From assembly GCA_020441665.1 (NCBI GenBank), contig JAGRLT010000141.1:1-52759 (forward strand): a DNA stretch of 52,759 nucleotides, read 5' to 3'. The position numbers and the translations under genes are program-made. Every line of letters begins with the position of its first letter. Within the stretch, counting starts at the first letter, position 1. The notes under the pieces are model-generated. The model was given only the letters and a program-made list of their open reading frames with translations, was not told the DNA's origin and searched no databases. Below, in pieces: positions 27,856 to 35,770 of this stretch. The stretch is from Nitratireductor sp. Lineage in GTDB: Bacteria > Pseudomonadota > Alphaproteobacteria > Rhizobiales > Rhizobiaceae.

Positions 27856-27880
27856 GTATTCTGGCGATCGAAAAGCGCGA

Positions 27881-28360
27881 TTAGCGCTTCGAGAACTGGA
27901 ACGAGCGACGGGCTTTTGCCTTGCCGTATTTCTTGCGCTCGACGACGCGGCTGTCACGGGTCAGGAAGCCGCCCTTCTTGAGCACGGCGCGCAGCGTCGG
28001 CTCATAGTTGGTCAGCGCCTTGGAAATGCCGTGGCGCACCGCGCCCGCCTGGCCGGACAGGCCGCCGCCGGTAACCGTGGCGACGATGTCGTACTGGCCG
28101 TCGCGATTGGCGGCCTTGATCGGCTGGTGGATCAGCATCTGCAGCACCGGACGGCCGAAATAGGCGTTGTATTCCTTGCCGTTGATCGAAATCTTGCCGG
28201 TACCGGGCTTGATCCAGACGCGGGCGACCGCGTCCTTGCGTTTTCCCGTGGCGTAGGCACGGCCCTGGGCATCGAGTTTCTGTTCGTAGACAGGCGCTTC
28301 CGGCTGCGTGGTCTCCGCAACGGCGCTGCCCAGTTCTTCCAATGAATTGAGCTCGGCCAT
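27881..28360 (-). CDS. rpsI: 30S ribosomal protein S9
   Basis: This is S9 (uS9), a small-subunit protein whose C-terminal tail reaches the P-site tRNA. The 159-residue sequence has an alphaproteobacterial N-terminal extension of about 30 residues, then [18 protein letters not shown], the [15 protein letters not shown] loop and the basic C-terminus [11 protein letters not shown]. The ATG shares one base with the rplM stop codon (TAATG), so the two are translationally coupled. Confidence 0.98.
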   Translation of the reverse strand: MAELNSLEELGSAVAETTQPEAPVYEQKLDAQGRAYATGKRKDAVARVWIKPGTGKISINGKEYNAYFGRPVLQMLIHQPIKAANRDGQYDIVATVTGGGLSGQAGAVRHGISKALTNYEPTLRAVLKKGGFLTRDSRVVERKKYGKAKARRSFQFSKR

Positions 28361-28824
28361 TATGCTACCCTCTTGTTCTTGGCATTGAGTGCGGCGACGT
28401 CGAGCAGTTCCGGGCTCTGCGCCTCATGGGGATGTGCGTTGCCGGCATAGACGCGCAGATTGCGCAATTGCTGGCGGGCGAGCGGGCCGTCGGGCAGCAT
28501 GCGCTGCACGGCCTTCTGCACCACGCGCTCCGGAAAACGGCCTTCGATGATGTCGCGCGCCGTGCGCTCCTTGATGCCGCCGGGATGGCCGGTGTGCCAG
28601 TAATATTTCTTGTCGGTGTATTTCTTGCCGGTCAGCTTCACCTTTTCCGCATTGATGATGATGACATTGTCGCCATCGTCCACATGGGGGGTGAAGGTCG
28701 GCTTGTGCTTGCCGCGCAGACGGGAGGCAACGAGTGCGGCAAGCCGGCCAAGGACCACGCCTTCCGCATCGATCAGCACCCATTTCTTCTGCACTTCAGC
28801 AGGCTTCTGGCTGAACGTGTTCAT
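28360..28824 (-). CDS. rplM: 50S ribosomal protein L13
   Basis: This is L13 (uL13), an early assembly protein of the large subunit. The 154-residue protein has [17 protein letters not shown], the [15 protein letters not shown] core, [10 protein letters not shown] and [14 protein letters not shown]. It starts at the ATG at 28824. The pair rplM-rpsI is conserved in nearly all bacteria. A long, partly AT-rich leader precedes it. Confidence 0.98.
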   Translation of the reverse strand: MNTFSQKPAEVQKKWVLIDAEGVVLGRLAALVASRLRGKHKPTFTPHVDDGDNVIIINAEKVKLTGKKYTDKKYYWHTGHPGGIKERTARDIIEGRFPERVVQKAVQRMLPDGPLARQQLRNLRVYAGNAHPHEAQSPELLDVAALNAKNKRVA

Positions 28825-29322
28825 GGTGTTTCTCACTCTGGTTTGCAGCCGGACCGTCGTCCGCCCATTGCCTTGACCGCCCCCGAAATCTGATGGGCGG
28901 TGCTGGCGGAATGGCACGGTAAAAGGGCCGGAAATCCATCGAACCCGCCGCTGTGCCCTCGCGATACGAAATCGCCGAAAGCGCCCGGCAAGTCCGGTTC
29001 GCGCAGGCTTATAGGGGAGGGCGGAATGACCGTCAAGCGGTTTGTTTCAAGAATAAAATGAAAAGATCAATAAATTCAAATAGTTAAAAATACGGTATCA
29101 TAATACCGTAGGAATATCGACGCTCGGGCCAGTCCTTCACCCGTGTGGGCAGGGAGGCAGAGCGCCTGCCGTTCTTGATCGCGCCGGCGCGCGGCGGGAT
29201 TGACCTCTTGCACCGTTTGGGCGTTGACTTGCGGGTTCGGACGGCAAAGGGCTGCGGGCTGGTAAAATTTTAACGATTTTCCCGCAGGCTTTGGACGGGC
29301 AAGGGACGCGAAAGGGCAGCAC
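28825..29322. other. Intergenic region upstream of rplM with AT-rich segment
   Basis: This 498-base spacer lies between the divergent rplM and a small hypothetical gene. Bases 29041-29110 are strikingly AT-rich for this chromosome and end in a perfect inverted repeat (see the next entry). A short antisense frame spans part of it, but it has no recognisable protein features. The promoter and untranslated leader of rplM should be in the first 200 bases; no attenuator hairpin was obvious by eye. Confidence 0.45.
29091..29110. promoter_or_regulatory. Inverted repeat TACGGTAT-N4-ATACCGTA
   Basis: A perfect 8-bp inverted repeat around a CATA centre lies in an AT-rich stretch. The symmetry and the size (20 bases) fit an operator for a dimeric regulator, for example of the GntR type. 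It is about 215 bases upstream of the next plus-strand gene and about 270 upstream of rplM. Which gene it serves is unclear. Confidence 0.45.
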
Positions 29323-29631
29323 ATGGCCATCCAGGCGAACCACACCACAAGCAGTTCCGGCGGCGGATTTGGCGACAGTTTTGCGTCACCCGGGTTCTGC
29401 CGGTTCGACGAAGCCGGCATCCACCTTCTGAGCCGCTACCTGCCGGAATACCTCATTCGCTGGGCGGAGGTGCGTGCGGTCGAATGGCCCCAGGGCAAGG
29501 GCCGGCACGACTATCTCAAGGTGATCACCACCGGCGAGCGTTTCGCCAACATCGTGCCCGTCGCCGAAGCCGAACATGCCAGGGCCGCCGCCGAGGCGAT
29601 CGCCCGCTTCCGTCCCGATCTGGCGGGTTGA
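29323..29631 (+). CDS. Small hypothetical protein
   Basis: This 102-residue protein has a Ser/Gly-rich first 20 residues and then a compact part with FDEAGIHLLSRYLPEYLIRW, EVRAVEWPQG and a C-terminal helix. The alternating hydrophobic pattern looks coding, and it has no signal peptide. An AAGGG-like site precedes the ATG. I do not recognise a family; a small PH-like or regulatory fold is possible. It is convergent with the BASS transporter gene. Confidence 0.55.
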   Translation: MAIQANHTTSSSGGGFGDSFASPGFCRFDEAGIHLLSRYLPEYLIRWAEVRAVEWPQGKGRHDYLKVITTGERFANIVPVAEAEHARAAAEAIARFRPDLAG

Positions 29632-29703
29632 CCCCGTCTCCTGCGGGGCGAAGGGGAGCGGGAAGAGTGTCCCGCGCCGATTTTCGGTCCCACTTTCAAC
29701 GGC

Positions 29704-30564
29704 TCACATTCGCCGGGCAACCCAGAGCACGAAGGGGATCGTCACGAGATACATCGTGATGCCATAGACGCCGGAGGGTAGCGAATAGGCATTGAGCCCC
29801 ACCGTGCCGGGCAGGATGAGCGAACCGACGGTGATCCCCAGCGTGGCGTTCTGAATGCCGGTTTCGATCGCCACCGTCTTCTGCTCCTCGCCATCGAGCC
29901 CGAGCAGATTGGCCAGCATGCCGCCTGCCAGCAGCAGCACGATGTTGAGCACCACCAGCGCGGGACCCAGTACCGGCAGGTTGTCGACAAAGGTCTGCCA
30001 GTTGGCGGCAAGGGCGCCGGCGACGACGATGACGAACAGGATCAGTGCCAGTCTTTCCATCCAGGGCTCGATTTTCAGCGCGAGGCCTTCGGCGAACCGC
30101 CGGATCAGCACCCCGATCAGCACCGGAACGGCGGTGATTGCGAACATCGCGATGGCAAGTTTCGTGACGTCCACTTCGGGCGCGGCTTCGCCCATGAACC
30201 AGGTGACCGAAAAGGCGGTGACGAGCGGAACGGTGATGATCGACAGGAGCGAGATCACCCCGGTCAGCGTCACCGACAGGGCGACATCGCCATTGGCGAG
30301 TTTCGACAGGATGTTCGAGGTAACTCCGCCAGGGCAGACCGACAGGATCATCAGGCCGACCGCCAGTTCGCCGGTCAGCCCGAAGGCATGGACCAGCCCG
30401 AAGGCAACCAGCGGCAGCAGCACCATCTGCCCCAGCGCGCCGCCGAAAAAGGCGAGTGGCCGGGTGACCACGCGAAAAAAGTCGCTGACGGCAAGTCCCA
30501 GGCCGAGCGAAAACATGATCACCGCCAGCGATAGCGGCAGGAAAACCTTGAGAAGGATGTCCAT
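29704..30564 (-). CDS. Bile acid:sodium symporter (BASS) family protein
   Basis: The 286-residue membrane protein has about nine hydrophobic segments. Family traits are the ICPGGVTSN-like LSVCPGGVTSNILSKLANG and the GIQNATLGITVGSLIL segment near the C-terminus; both lie in the crossed helices that bind sodium and substrate. BASS proteins import organic anions such as bile acids, pantoate or keto acids with sodium. The start at 30564 gives MDILLKVFLPLSLAV with a GGGGAC site upstream; the 65-codon upstream extension is Arg/Pro-rich and non-coding. Confidence 0.9.
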   Translation of the reverse strand: MDILLKVFLPLSLAVIMFSLGLGLAVSDFFRVVTRPLAFFGGALGQMVLLPLVAFGLVHAFGLTGELAVGLMILSVCPGGVTSNILSKLANGDVALSVTLTGVISLLSIITVPLVTAFSVTWFMGEAAPEVDVTKLAIAMFAITAVPVLIGVLIRRFAEGLALKIEPWMERLALILFVIVVAGALAANWQTFVDNLPVLGPALVVLNIVLLLAGGMLANLLGLDGEEQKTVAIETGIQNATLGITVGSLILPGTVGLNAYSLPSGVYGITMYLVTIPFVLWVARRM

Positions 30565-30800
30565 GTCTTGTCCCCTGTCCCGTTCAGGCGAACCTAGCTT
30601 CAAACCGGCAGATTGCAAGAACGCGCTACCCGGTCCAGGCGGCGACGGCGTCGGAGTCCGAATATCGGTCGCCCGGCGCGCAGGCATATGAACCCGGCCT
30701 CGGCCCGGCTTGAATTCTGCTTGCGACCCCCGCCGAACGTACCCCTCGATTTTCCCCATGCCCGCGCCTATATTCGGCGCGAGACAAACGGATCACCACC

Positions 30801-31340
30801 ATGCTCGACAACGTCTACAACGCGAAGATCATCGACTATGCCGGCAATATCGAGCGCACCGGGCGGCTCGAAAATCCCGATGCGACCGCCAAGGCGCATT
30901 CCAAACTGTGCGGCTCGACGGTCGTTGTCGACCTCAACATGAAGGACGGCGTCGTCACCGACTTCGCCCATGAGGTGAAGGCCTGTGCGCTCGGCCAGGC
31001 ATCGAGCTCGATCATGGCGCGCACCATCATCGGCGCCACGTCCGATGAACTGAAAGCGCTGAAGAAGACCATGTATGCCATGCTCAAGGAGAACGGGCCG
31101 CCGCCGCAGGGCCGGTTCGAGGCGTTCAAGTTCCTTGAACCCGTGCGCGACTACAAGGCCCGCCACGCCTCGACCCTGCTGACCTTCGACGCGGTGGTCG
31201 ACTGTATCGAACAGATCGAGGCCAAGGCGAAGACCGCGATCGCGCTGGAGAAACAGGAGCGGGCGGCAAAGCGCGAAAAGGCGACCCGCGCGGCGATCGG
31301 CGCGCTCAATGCCGCCGGCATCAAGTTTCGTGTGCGCTGA
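30801..31340 (+). CDS. Iron-sulfur cluster assembly scaffold (IscU/NifU N-terminal-like)
   Basis: This 179-residue protein has the IscU fold with HSKLCGSTVVVDLNMKDG and EVKACALGQASSSIMA, which supply two conserved cysteines. The third position, normally the cysteine in a K-C-x-L motif, here reads RHASTLLTFDAV, so it carries Ala-Ser rather than Cys. A further cysteine (Cys in VVDCIEQ) lies eight residues later and might substitute. The C-terminal 35 residues form a Lys/Ala-rich helix. It fits a scaffold or carrier protein of Rhizobiales. It overlaps the yidD frame. Confidence 0.82.
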   Translation: MLDNVYNAKIIDYAGNIERTGRLENPDATAKAHSKLCGSTVVVDLNMKDGVVTDFAHEVKACALGQASSSIMARTIIGATSDELKALKKTMYAMLKENGPPPQGRFEAFKFLEPVRDYKARHASTLLTFDAVVDCIEQIEAKAKTAIALEKQERAAKREKATRAAIGALNAAGIKFRVR

Positions 31341-31752
31341 GAACGGCGGGCCGAGAAAGGGCGGGCCGAAAGAGGCCGGACTGGGAAAGGGCAGGGCAGC
31401 GAAGGAGGGCGGCAGCCCCGGTCAGGCTCCCCGGAAGCCGGCATCCTTCCGGGGCGGCGCCCGCAACTGGCAGGGTGATTGGCCGAAAACCCCCGGCCGC
31501 CTCGCCGCCATCGGCCTCATCCGCCTCTATCAGCTTTCGCTCTCGCCGCTCATCGGCCGTTCCTGCCGCCATCTGCCGACCTGCTCGGAATACGGCTATG
31601 AGGCGATTGCCCGCCACGGCCTGATCGCCGGCGGCTGGCTCACCGTCTGGCGCGTCGCCAAATGCAATCCGCTCGGCACTTCCGGCCTCGATCCGGTGCC
31701 CGAAACCATGCGATGGCGGCCGGTCCGCCGGGCTTCTCACGGCGGGGACTGA
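31309..31752 (+). CDS. yidD: Membrane protein insertion efficiency factor YidD
   Basis: The core IGLIRLYQLSLSPLIGRSCR, then PTCSEYGYEAIARHGLIAGG and KCNPLGTSGLDPVPE, is the complete YidD signature, a small amphipathic protein that aids YidC-dependent insertion. The N-terminal 55 residues are Gly/Lys/Pro-rich and unlike typical YidD. The start is uncertain: the ATG at 31309 overlaps the scaffold gene by 32 bases, and a GTG at 31330 is an alternative. The long N-terminal extension may reflect expansion of a GC-rich repeat-like stretch at 31340-31410. Confidence 0.85.
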   Translation: MPPASSFVCAENGGPRKGGPKEAGLGKGRAAKEGGSPGQAPRKPASFRGGARNWQGDWPKTPGRLAAIGLIRLYQLSLSPLIGRSCRHLPTCSEYGYEAIARHGLIAGGWLTVWRVAKCNPLGTSGLDPVPETMRWRPVRRASHGGD

Positions 31753-31810
31753 CCTGCCTTCCGCTTGCTTTCTGCATGAAACCGGCGGATAGCTTGCGGC
31801 GACGATCCCC

Positions 31811-31841
31811 AAGAGGGCCCACAAGAGGGCCCACAAGAGGG
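31811..31841. repeat. 12-bp tandem repeat, 2.6 copies
   Basis: The unit AAGAGGGCCCAC occurs at 31811-31822 and 31823-31834 and is followed by a partial third copy, AAGAGGG. It lies in the spacer just before the asparaginase gene, about 30 bases from its start. GGGCCC in each unit is palindromic. It looks like slippage, and the copy number may vary among strains. Confidence 0.8.
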
Positions 31842-31870
31842 TCTCGCAATACAAGCCCATGAGAGGAGCC

Positions 31871-32896
31871 ATGCCCTTGCCGGTCAGCCAGCGCGAAATC
31901 GTGGTCGAAGTTACCCGCGGCAGCCATGTCGAAAGCGTCCATGCCGTCGATGCTGTGATCGCCGATGCCGATGGCGGCATTGTCGCCATCCATGGCGATG
32001 GCGGGCGCGGCGTCTTTCCCCGTTCCTCGATCAAGGCCCTGCAGGCCCTGCCGCTGGTCGAGAGCGGGGCGGCCGATGCCTTCGGCCTTGCGCCGCATCA
32101 CCTGGCGCTTGCCTGCGCTTCCCATAACGGCGAGCCGATCCACACCACGACTTCCGGCGAGATGCTGGCCGCTGCCGGCCTGACGCCCGCCTGCCTTGAA
32201 TGCGGCGCCCAATGGCCGCACCATCATCGCGACGTCGCCGCCCTGGTGCTGGCGGGCGAGAAGGCCGGCGCGATCCACAACAACTGCTCCGGCAAGCATT
32301 CCGGCTTCCTGGCCTTTGCCGCCCATGCCGGGCTCGAGACCCGCGGCTATGTGAGGTTCGGCTCGCCGGTGCAGAAGGAAATCGCTGCGGTCCTGGAAGC
32401 GGTCACCGGCGCCCGCCATGGCGAGGACAATTACGGCATCGACGGCTGCTCGATCCCGACCTACGAAATCCCGCTTGCAGCGCTCGCCAGCGCCTATGCC
32501 CGCTTCGGCGTCGGCCGGGACGATGGCAGGCATCGCTCCGCCGCCATGCTGCGCCTGCGCGATGCCTGCATGAGCCATCCCGACCATATCTGCGGGACCG
32601 GCGCCTTCGACACGGCGATGATGCGTGCCATGAAGGGGCGGGTATTCACCAAGATCGGCGCGGAAGGCGTCTTCACCATCGCCATTCCCGAACTCGGTCT
32701 CGGCGCGGCGCTCAAATGCCGCGACGGCAATGCGCGGGCAGCCGAGGTCGCCTGCGCGTGGCTGGTTTACTCGCTGCTTCAACAGGCGGAATCGGAACTT
32801 GAGCCGGACCAGCTAAATACCTTGAAAAGACTCAGGCAACCGCAACTTGAAAACCGCAACGCCATCACGGTCGGCGAATTGCGGATACGTTCGTGA
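31871..32896 (+). CDS. L-asparaginase, Rhizobium etli AnsA (ReAV) type
   Basis: This enzyme hydrolyses asparagine to aspartate and ammonia. It belongs to the family of the inducible R. etli asparaginase (PF06089), unrelated to the E. coli enzymes. The zinc-site residues are present as Cys139 and Lys142 (NNCSGKH) and Cys193 (DGCSIP), and the catalytic serine-lysine pair as Ser52 and Lys55 (RSSIKAL). All sit four residues later than my recollection of the ReAV numbering (135, 138, 189, 48, 51), so the fold should be intact. GAGAGGAG, placed just before the second ATG, makes 31871 a better start than 31859. The stop overlaps the next gene (GTGA). Confidence 0.92.
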   Translation: MPLPVSQREIVVEVTRGSHVESVHAVDAVIADADGGIVAIHGDGGRGVFPRSSIKALQALPLVESGAADAFGLAPHHLALACASHNGEPIHTTTSGEMLAAAGLTPACLECGAQWPHHHRDVAALVLAGEKAGAIHNNCSGKHSGFLAFAAHAGLETRGYVRFGSPVQKEIAAVLEAVTGARHGEDNYGIDGCSIPTYEIPLAALASAYARFGVGRDDGRHRSAAMLRLRDACMSHPDHICGTGAFDTAMMRAMKGRVFTKIGAEGVFTIAIPELGLGAALKCRDGNARAAEVACAWLVYSLLQQAESELEPDQLNTLKRLRQPQLENRNAITVGELRIRS

Positions 32897-33516
32897 ACTG
32901 GCTTCTGGCGCTCGACTATGCCGGCGTCGCCGTCTTCGCCGCCACCGGAGCGCTTGCCGCTTCCCGCAAGCAGCTTGACGTCATCGGCTTTCTTTTCCTC
33001 GCCTCCGTCACCGGCATTGGCGGCGGCACGTTCCGCGATCTCGTCCTCGATGTGCCGGTGTTCTGGACGGTCGATCCGGCCTATCTGCTGATCTGTGCCG
33101 CCGTCGCGGTGCTTGTCTTCTTCACCGCCCATCTGGTCGAGAGCCGCTACCGCCTGTTGCTCTGGCTCGATTGCATCGGGCTCGCTGCCTTTTGCGTCAT
33201 GGGGGCTGCCAAGGGATTCGAGGCTTCCGGCGGCTCCGCCGTCATCGCGCTGGTTACCGGCATGTTGACGGCGGCCTTTGGCGGCATTCTGCGCGACCTG
33301 CTGGCGAATGAGCCATCGGTGCTGATGCGGCCCGAGATCTATGTCACCGCGGCACTGGCAGGCGCTGCGACCTATGTCGCGGTCATTTCGCTCGGGTCGC
33401 CGGTGGCAATCGCCGCCCTTGCCGGCATCGCGGTCGCATTCCTGCTGCGCGGCGGCGCGATCCTGCGCGGCTGGACCATGCCCGGATACAAGCCGCGGCC
33501 CGGACGGAAGTACTGA
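32893..33516 (+). CDS. TRIC-like cation channel (UPF0126/YicG family)
   Basis: The 207-residue protein has seven hydrophobic segments arranged as two repeats with GIGGGTFRDL in the first and AFGGILRDLLANEPSV in the second; GGG.(I/F)RD is the family hallmark. Bacterial members form trimeric cation (probably potassium) channels; some are linked to glycine transport. It starts with GTG, which overlaps the asparaginase stop codon by four bases, so the two genes are translationally coupled. Confidence 0.92.
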   Translation: MNWLLALDYAGVAVFAATGALAASRKQLDVIGFLFLASVTGIGGGTFRDLVLDVPVFWTVDPAYLLICAAVAVLVFFTAHLVESRYRLLLWLDCIGLAAFCVMGAAKGFEASGGSAVIALVTGMLTAAFGGILRDLLANEPSVLMRPEIYVTAALAGAATYVAVISLGSPVAIAALAGIAVAFLLRGGAILRGWTMPGYKPRPGRKY

Positions 33517-33525
33517 GCCGCCCGG

Positions 33526-34755
33526 TCAGCCGAGGCGTGCCGGCAATGCGCCATAGCCGCGAAAGCGGATGCGGCCCTGCAATCTCGCGCCCGGCAGCAG
33601 GGTGTAGCCGGGGAAGCGCTCGAGAAACCGGCTGATGGTGACCCTGCCCTCGAGGCGCGCAAGCTGAAAGCCGACGCAAAGATGCGCCCCGCCGGCAAAG
33701 GCGAGATGCTTGTTGGGTCGCCGGTTGAGCTTCAGCGCCTGCGGCGCTTCGAACACTGCCGGATCGCGGTTGGCGGCGCCGATGGCAAGGTGCAGATTGG
33801 TGCCCGCCGGGACCGCGATGCCGCCGATCTCGACCGCCTCCACCGTCAGCCGGTTGCCGAACTGGTTGGGAGAGAGATAGCGCAGGAACTCGTCGACAGC
33901 GCTCGCCATGTCGCGCTCGCCGGCGATCAGTGCCGCCTTCTCGTCGGGGAATTGCTGTAGCACGGCAAGCGCATTGCCGATCAGATTGGTCGTCGTCTCA
34001 TGCCCGGCATTGAGGATGAAGATGCAGTTCTGCAGCAGTTCCAGTTCGCAAAGCGCCTCGCCCTCGGCGAGGATCAGCCGGGTCAGCACATCGGTCTCGG
34101 GATCGCCCATGGCCGCCCGGCGCCGGTCGACGAGATCCTTGAGATAGGCCTTGAAATCGCGCACCGCCGCATTGCCGCGCCGTTCCTGCTCTTCCGTCAG
34201 GCTCGGTTCCAGCGCGCCCAGAATGGCGAGCGACCAGTCGCGCAGCGGTTCGCGTTCCGCCATCGGCATGTCGAACAGGTTGCCGATGATCTGGATCGGG
34301 ATCTGCGCCGCGAAATCCTCGATCAGATCGGCCGGTTCGCCGGCCGCCTGTTTTTCCGACAGCCGGTCGAGCAGACGATCGACCGCGCCGACCAGACCCG
34401 GCTCCATGGCGGCGATCGCCCTGGCGTTGAGCGCGCCCACCATCACCTTGCGCACACGGGTATGCAGCGGCGGGTCGTTGAACACCAGCGAGGTCGTGTG
34501 ATGTTCGAACAGCAGGCTGTCGCGGCCGAACTTGTCGCCGAACGTCACCTTCTTGTCGGAGGAATAGCGCCCGGTATCGCGATAGATCGCGTCGAGATCG
34601 CTGTGCCGCGAGACGATGTAGCTGCCATCGGGCTGCGGCAGGACCGGCGCATGCTCGACCATCGCCGCATACCAGGGGAAGGGATCCTCGACGAAGCCGG
34701 CCGGCGGCGCGGCGAGATCGAAGGCTTCCATGCTGGCGGGCGGGATGGATTTCAT
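33526..34755 (-). CDS. Cytochrome P450 (bacterial class I-like)
   Basis: This 409-residue monooxygenase resembles soluble bacterial CYPs. The I-helix oxygen site is FILNAGHETTTNLIG, the K-helix ExxR is in DEFLRYLSP, and the heme loop is FAGGAHLCVGFQLARLEG with the cysteine ligand. It has no membrane anchor, so ferredoxin and ferredoxin reductase partners are expected, but none lies in the window. No substrate can be given. It is convergent with the TRIC-like gene, and its 5' side is bordered by a 167-bp palindromic element. Confidence 0.93.
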   Translation of the reverse strand: MKSIPPASMEAFDLAAPPAGFVEDPFPWYAAMVEHAPVLPQPDGSYIVSRHSDLDAIYRDTGRYSSDKKVTFGDKFGRDSLLFEHHTTSLVFNDPPLHTRVRKVMVGALNARAIAAMEPGLVGAVDRLLDRLSEKQAAGEPADLIEDFAAQIPIQIIGNLFDMPMAEREPLRDWSLAILGALEPSLTEEQERRGNAAVRDFKAYLKDLVDRRRAAMGDPETDVLTRLILAEGEALCELELLQNCIFILNAGHETTTNLIGNALAVLQQFPDEKAALIAGERDMASAVDEFLRYLSPNQFGNRLTVEAVEIGGIAVPAGTNLHLAIGAANRDPAVFEAPQALKLNRRPNKHLAFAGGAHLCVGFQLARLEGRVTISRFLERFPGYTLLPGARLQGRIRFRGYGALPARLG

Positions 34756-34797
34756 GCCGCGATAGGAAAGATCGGTGGCGCGACTGTCAAGCGGGCT

Positions 34798-34964
34798 CTA
34801 GGTTGTGTATTCATAAAGGATTTGGAGCGTGGTATGCGGGCAAATCGTCCATTTTGGCGTCGCAAATCCTCGATGGAGATCAGCTCCACCTTCGGATTTG
34901 CTCCTGAAACTGAACGATTTGCCCGCATACCACGCTCCAAATCCTTTATGAGTACACAACCTAG
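34798..34964. repeat. 167-bp imperfect palindromic element
   Basis: Two 51-base arms (34798-34848 and 34914-34964) are inverted copies with one mismatch (50 of 51). Each arm begins with CTAG at its outer end. The 65-base middle is itself symmetric around the same centre: GCAAATCC at 34862 pairs with GGATTTGC at 34894, and TGGAG pairs with CTCCA. No transposase is encoded. Both strands can encode a similar short peptide with ARIPRSKSF. In size and shape it resembles RIME and Bru-RS intergenic elements of Rhizobiales, possibly MITE-like. It lies between the P450 and the EamA gene. Confidence 0.85.
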
Positions 34965-35770
34965 ACGCTCAGGACATCGGTTCCGTTCCCGGCCCGCCGC
35001 CAGGCCGGACCGGCGTCTGCCGCAATTGCGACCATGCGACCGCCGCAAGGATCAGCGCGCCGCACGCCTTCGCCAAGCGTGACCGAGGCGATGGCGAAGA
35101 TCAGGCCGAAGGCCGCGAGGACCAGGAAATCATGCAGCGAAACATGCGCGACGTCGCCCAGATATGCGCAAACCGGCAGCAGCAGGATCGACGACAATGC
35201 CGCCGGACCCGCCGCCGGTGTTTGCGGCCAGCGCCGGTAGATGACCATCATGATCGCCATGCCGACCGTCATCATCAGCGCCAGCAGATCGCCGGTAAGA
35301 TGGATGCCGCCGGCTGAATTGCTGAAGATGACCGTAACGCCGCCGAAAGCGACGAGACCGGCCGCGATCTTGTGGCGCGCCAGACGCTCGCCGATCCACA
35401 GCCAGGCGATGACGCTGGTCAGGATCGGAGCGGTCGCCCAGATCAGCGAGACGTTCGCGATGGTCGTGAATTTGAACGAGGAGAGGTAGCACAGGGTTGC
35501 GGCCGCACCCACGGCGCCGGCGAAAACCCCGCTCCAGCCCATGCCGGTAAAGTCGGCTCGAAACCTTCCCCGCCAGCAGGCATAGAGCGTCGTGAAGGCA
35601 GCGGCGAAAACACCGCGCCAGAAAATGGTCTCCCAGTTTCCCGCTTCCACGCTCTTGGCAAAGATGCCCGCCGTCGAGAAGGTGGCGGCGGAAAAGAACG
35701 CCAGCAACAGGCCGATCCGGTATTCGCGTGCCGGATCGGACGCATTGCCTGCCTTTGCTGATGCCGCCAT
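34961..35770 (-). CDS. EamA-family DMT permease, C-terminally frameshifted (possible pseudogene)
   Basis: The 269-residue protein has two EamA repeats; AGIFAKSVEAGNWETIFWRG and WATAPILTSVIAWLWIGERL are family-like, and about eight membrane helices remain. Up to TLGEGVRR the protein is normal. After that the frame reads ADPCGGRMV..., which is not membrane-like, and it stops in the CTAG of the palindromic element. In the next frame the DNA encodes ALILAAVAWSQLRQTP, a normal last helix and tail, ending in TGA at 34969-34971. So a deletion of about 30-40 codons with a frameshift removed the last helices. The gene is probably inactive. Confidence 0.8.
   Translation of the reverse strand: MAASAKAGNASDPAREYRIGLLLAFFSAATFSTAGIFAKSVEAGNWETIFWRGVFAAAFTTLYACWRGRFRADFTGMGWSGVFAGAVGAAATLCYLSSFKFTTIANVSLIWATAPILTSVIAWLWIGERLARHKIAAGLVAFGGVTVIFSNSAGGIHLTGDLLALMMTVGMAIMMVIYRRWPQTPAAGPAALSSILLLPVCAYLGDVAHVSLHDFLVLAAFGLIFAIASVTLGEGVRRADPCGGRMVAIAADAGPAWRRAGNGTDVLSV

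Noticed and set aside
29076-29420. A 114-codon minus-strand gene upstream of rplM
   Set aside because: Composition is not protein-like, it overlaps the small plus-strand gene, and it begins inside it with no ribosome binding site.
31811-31841. A CRISPR-like array
   Set aside because: The copies are directly adjacent 12-bp tandem repeats with no spacers, and no cas gene is in the window.
34798-34964. A complete insertion sequence
   Set aside because: There is no transposase, only a short frame that is an artefact of the arms. It is listed as a palindromic element instead.
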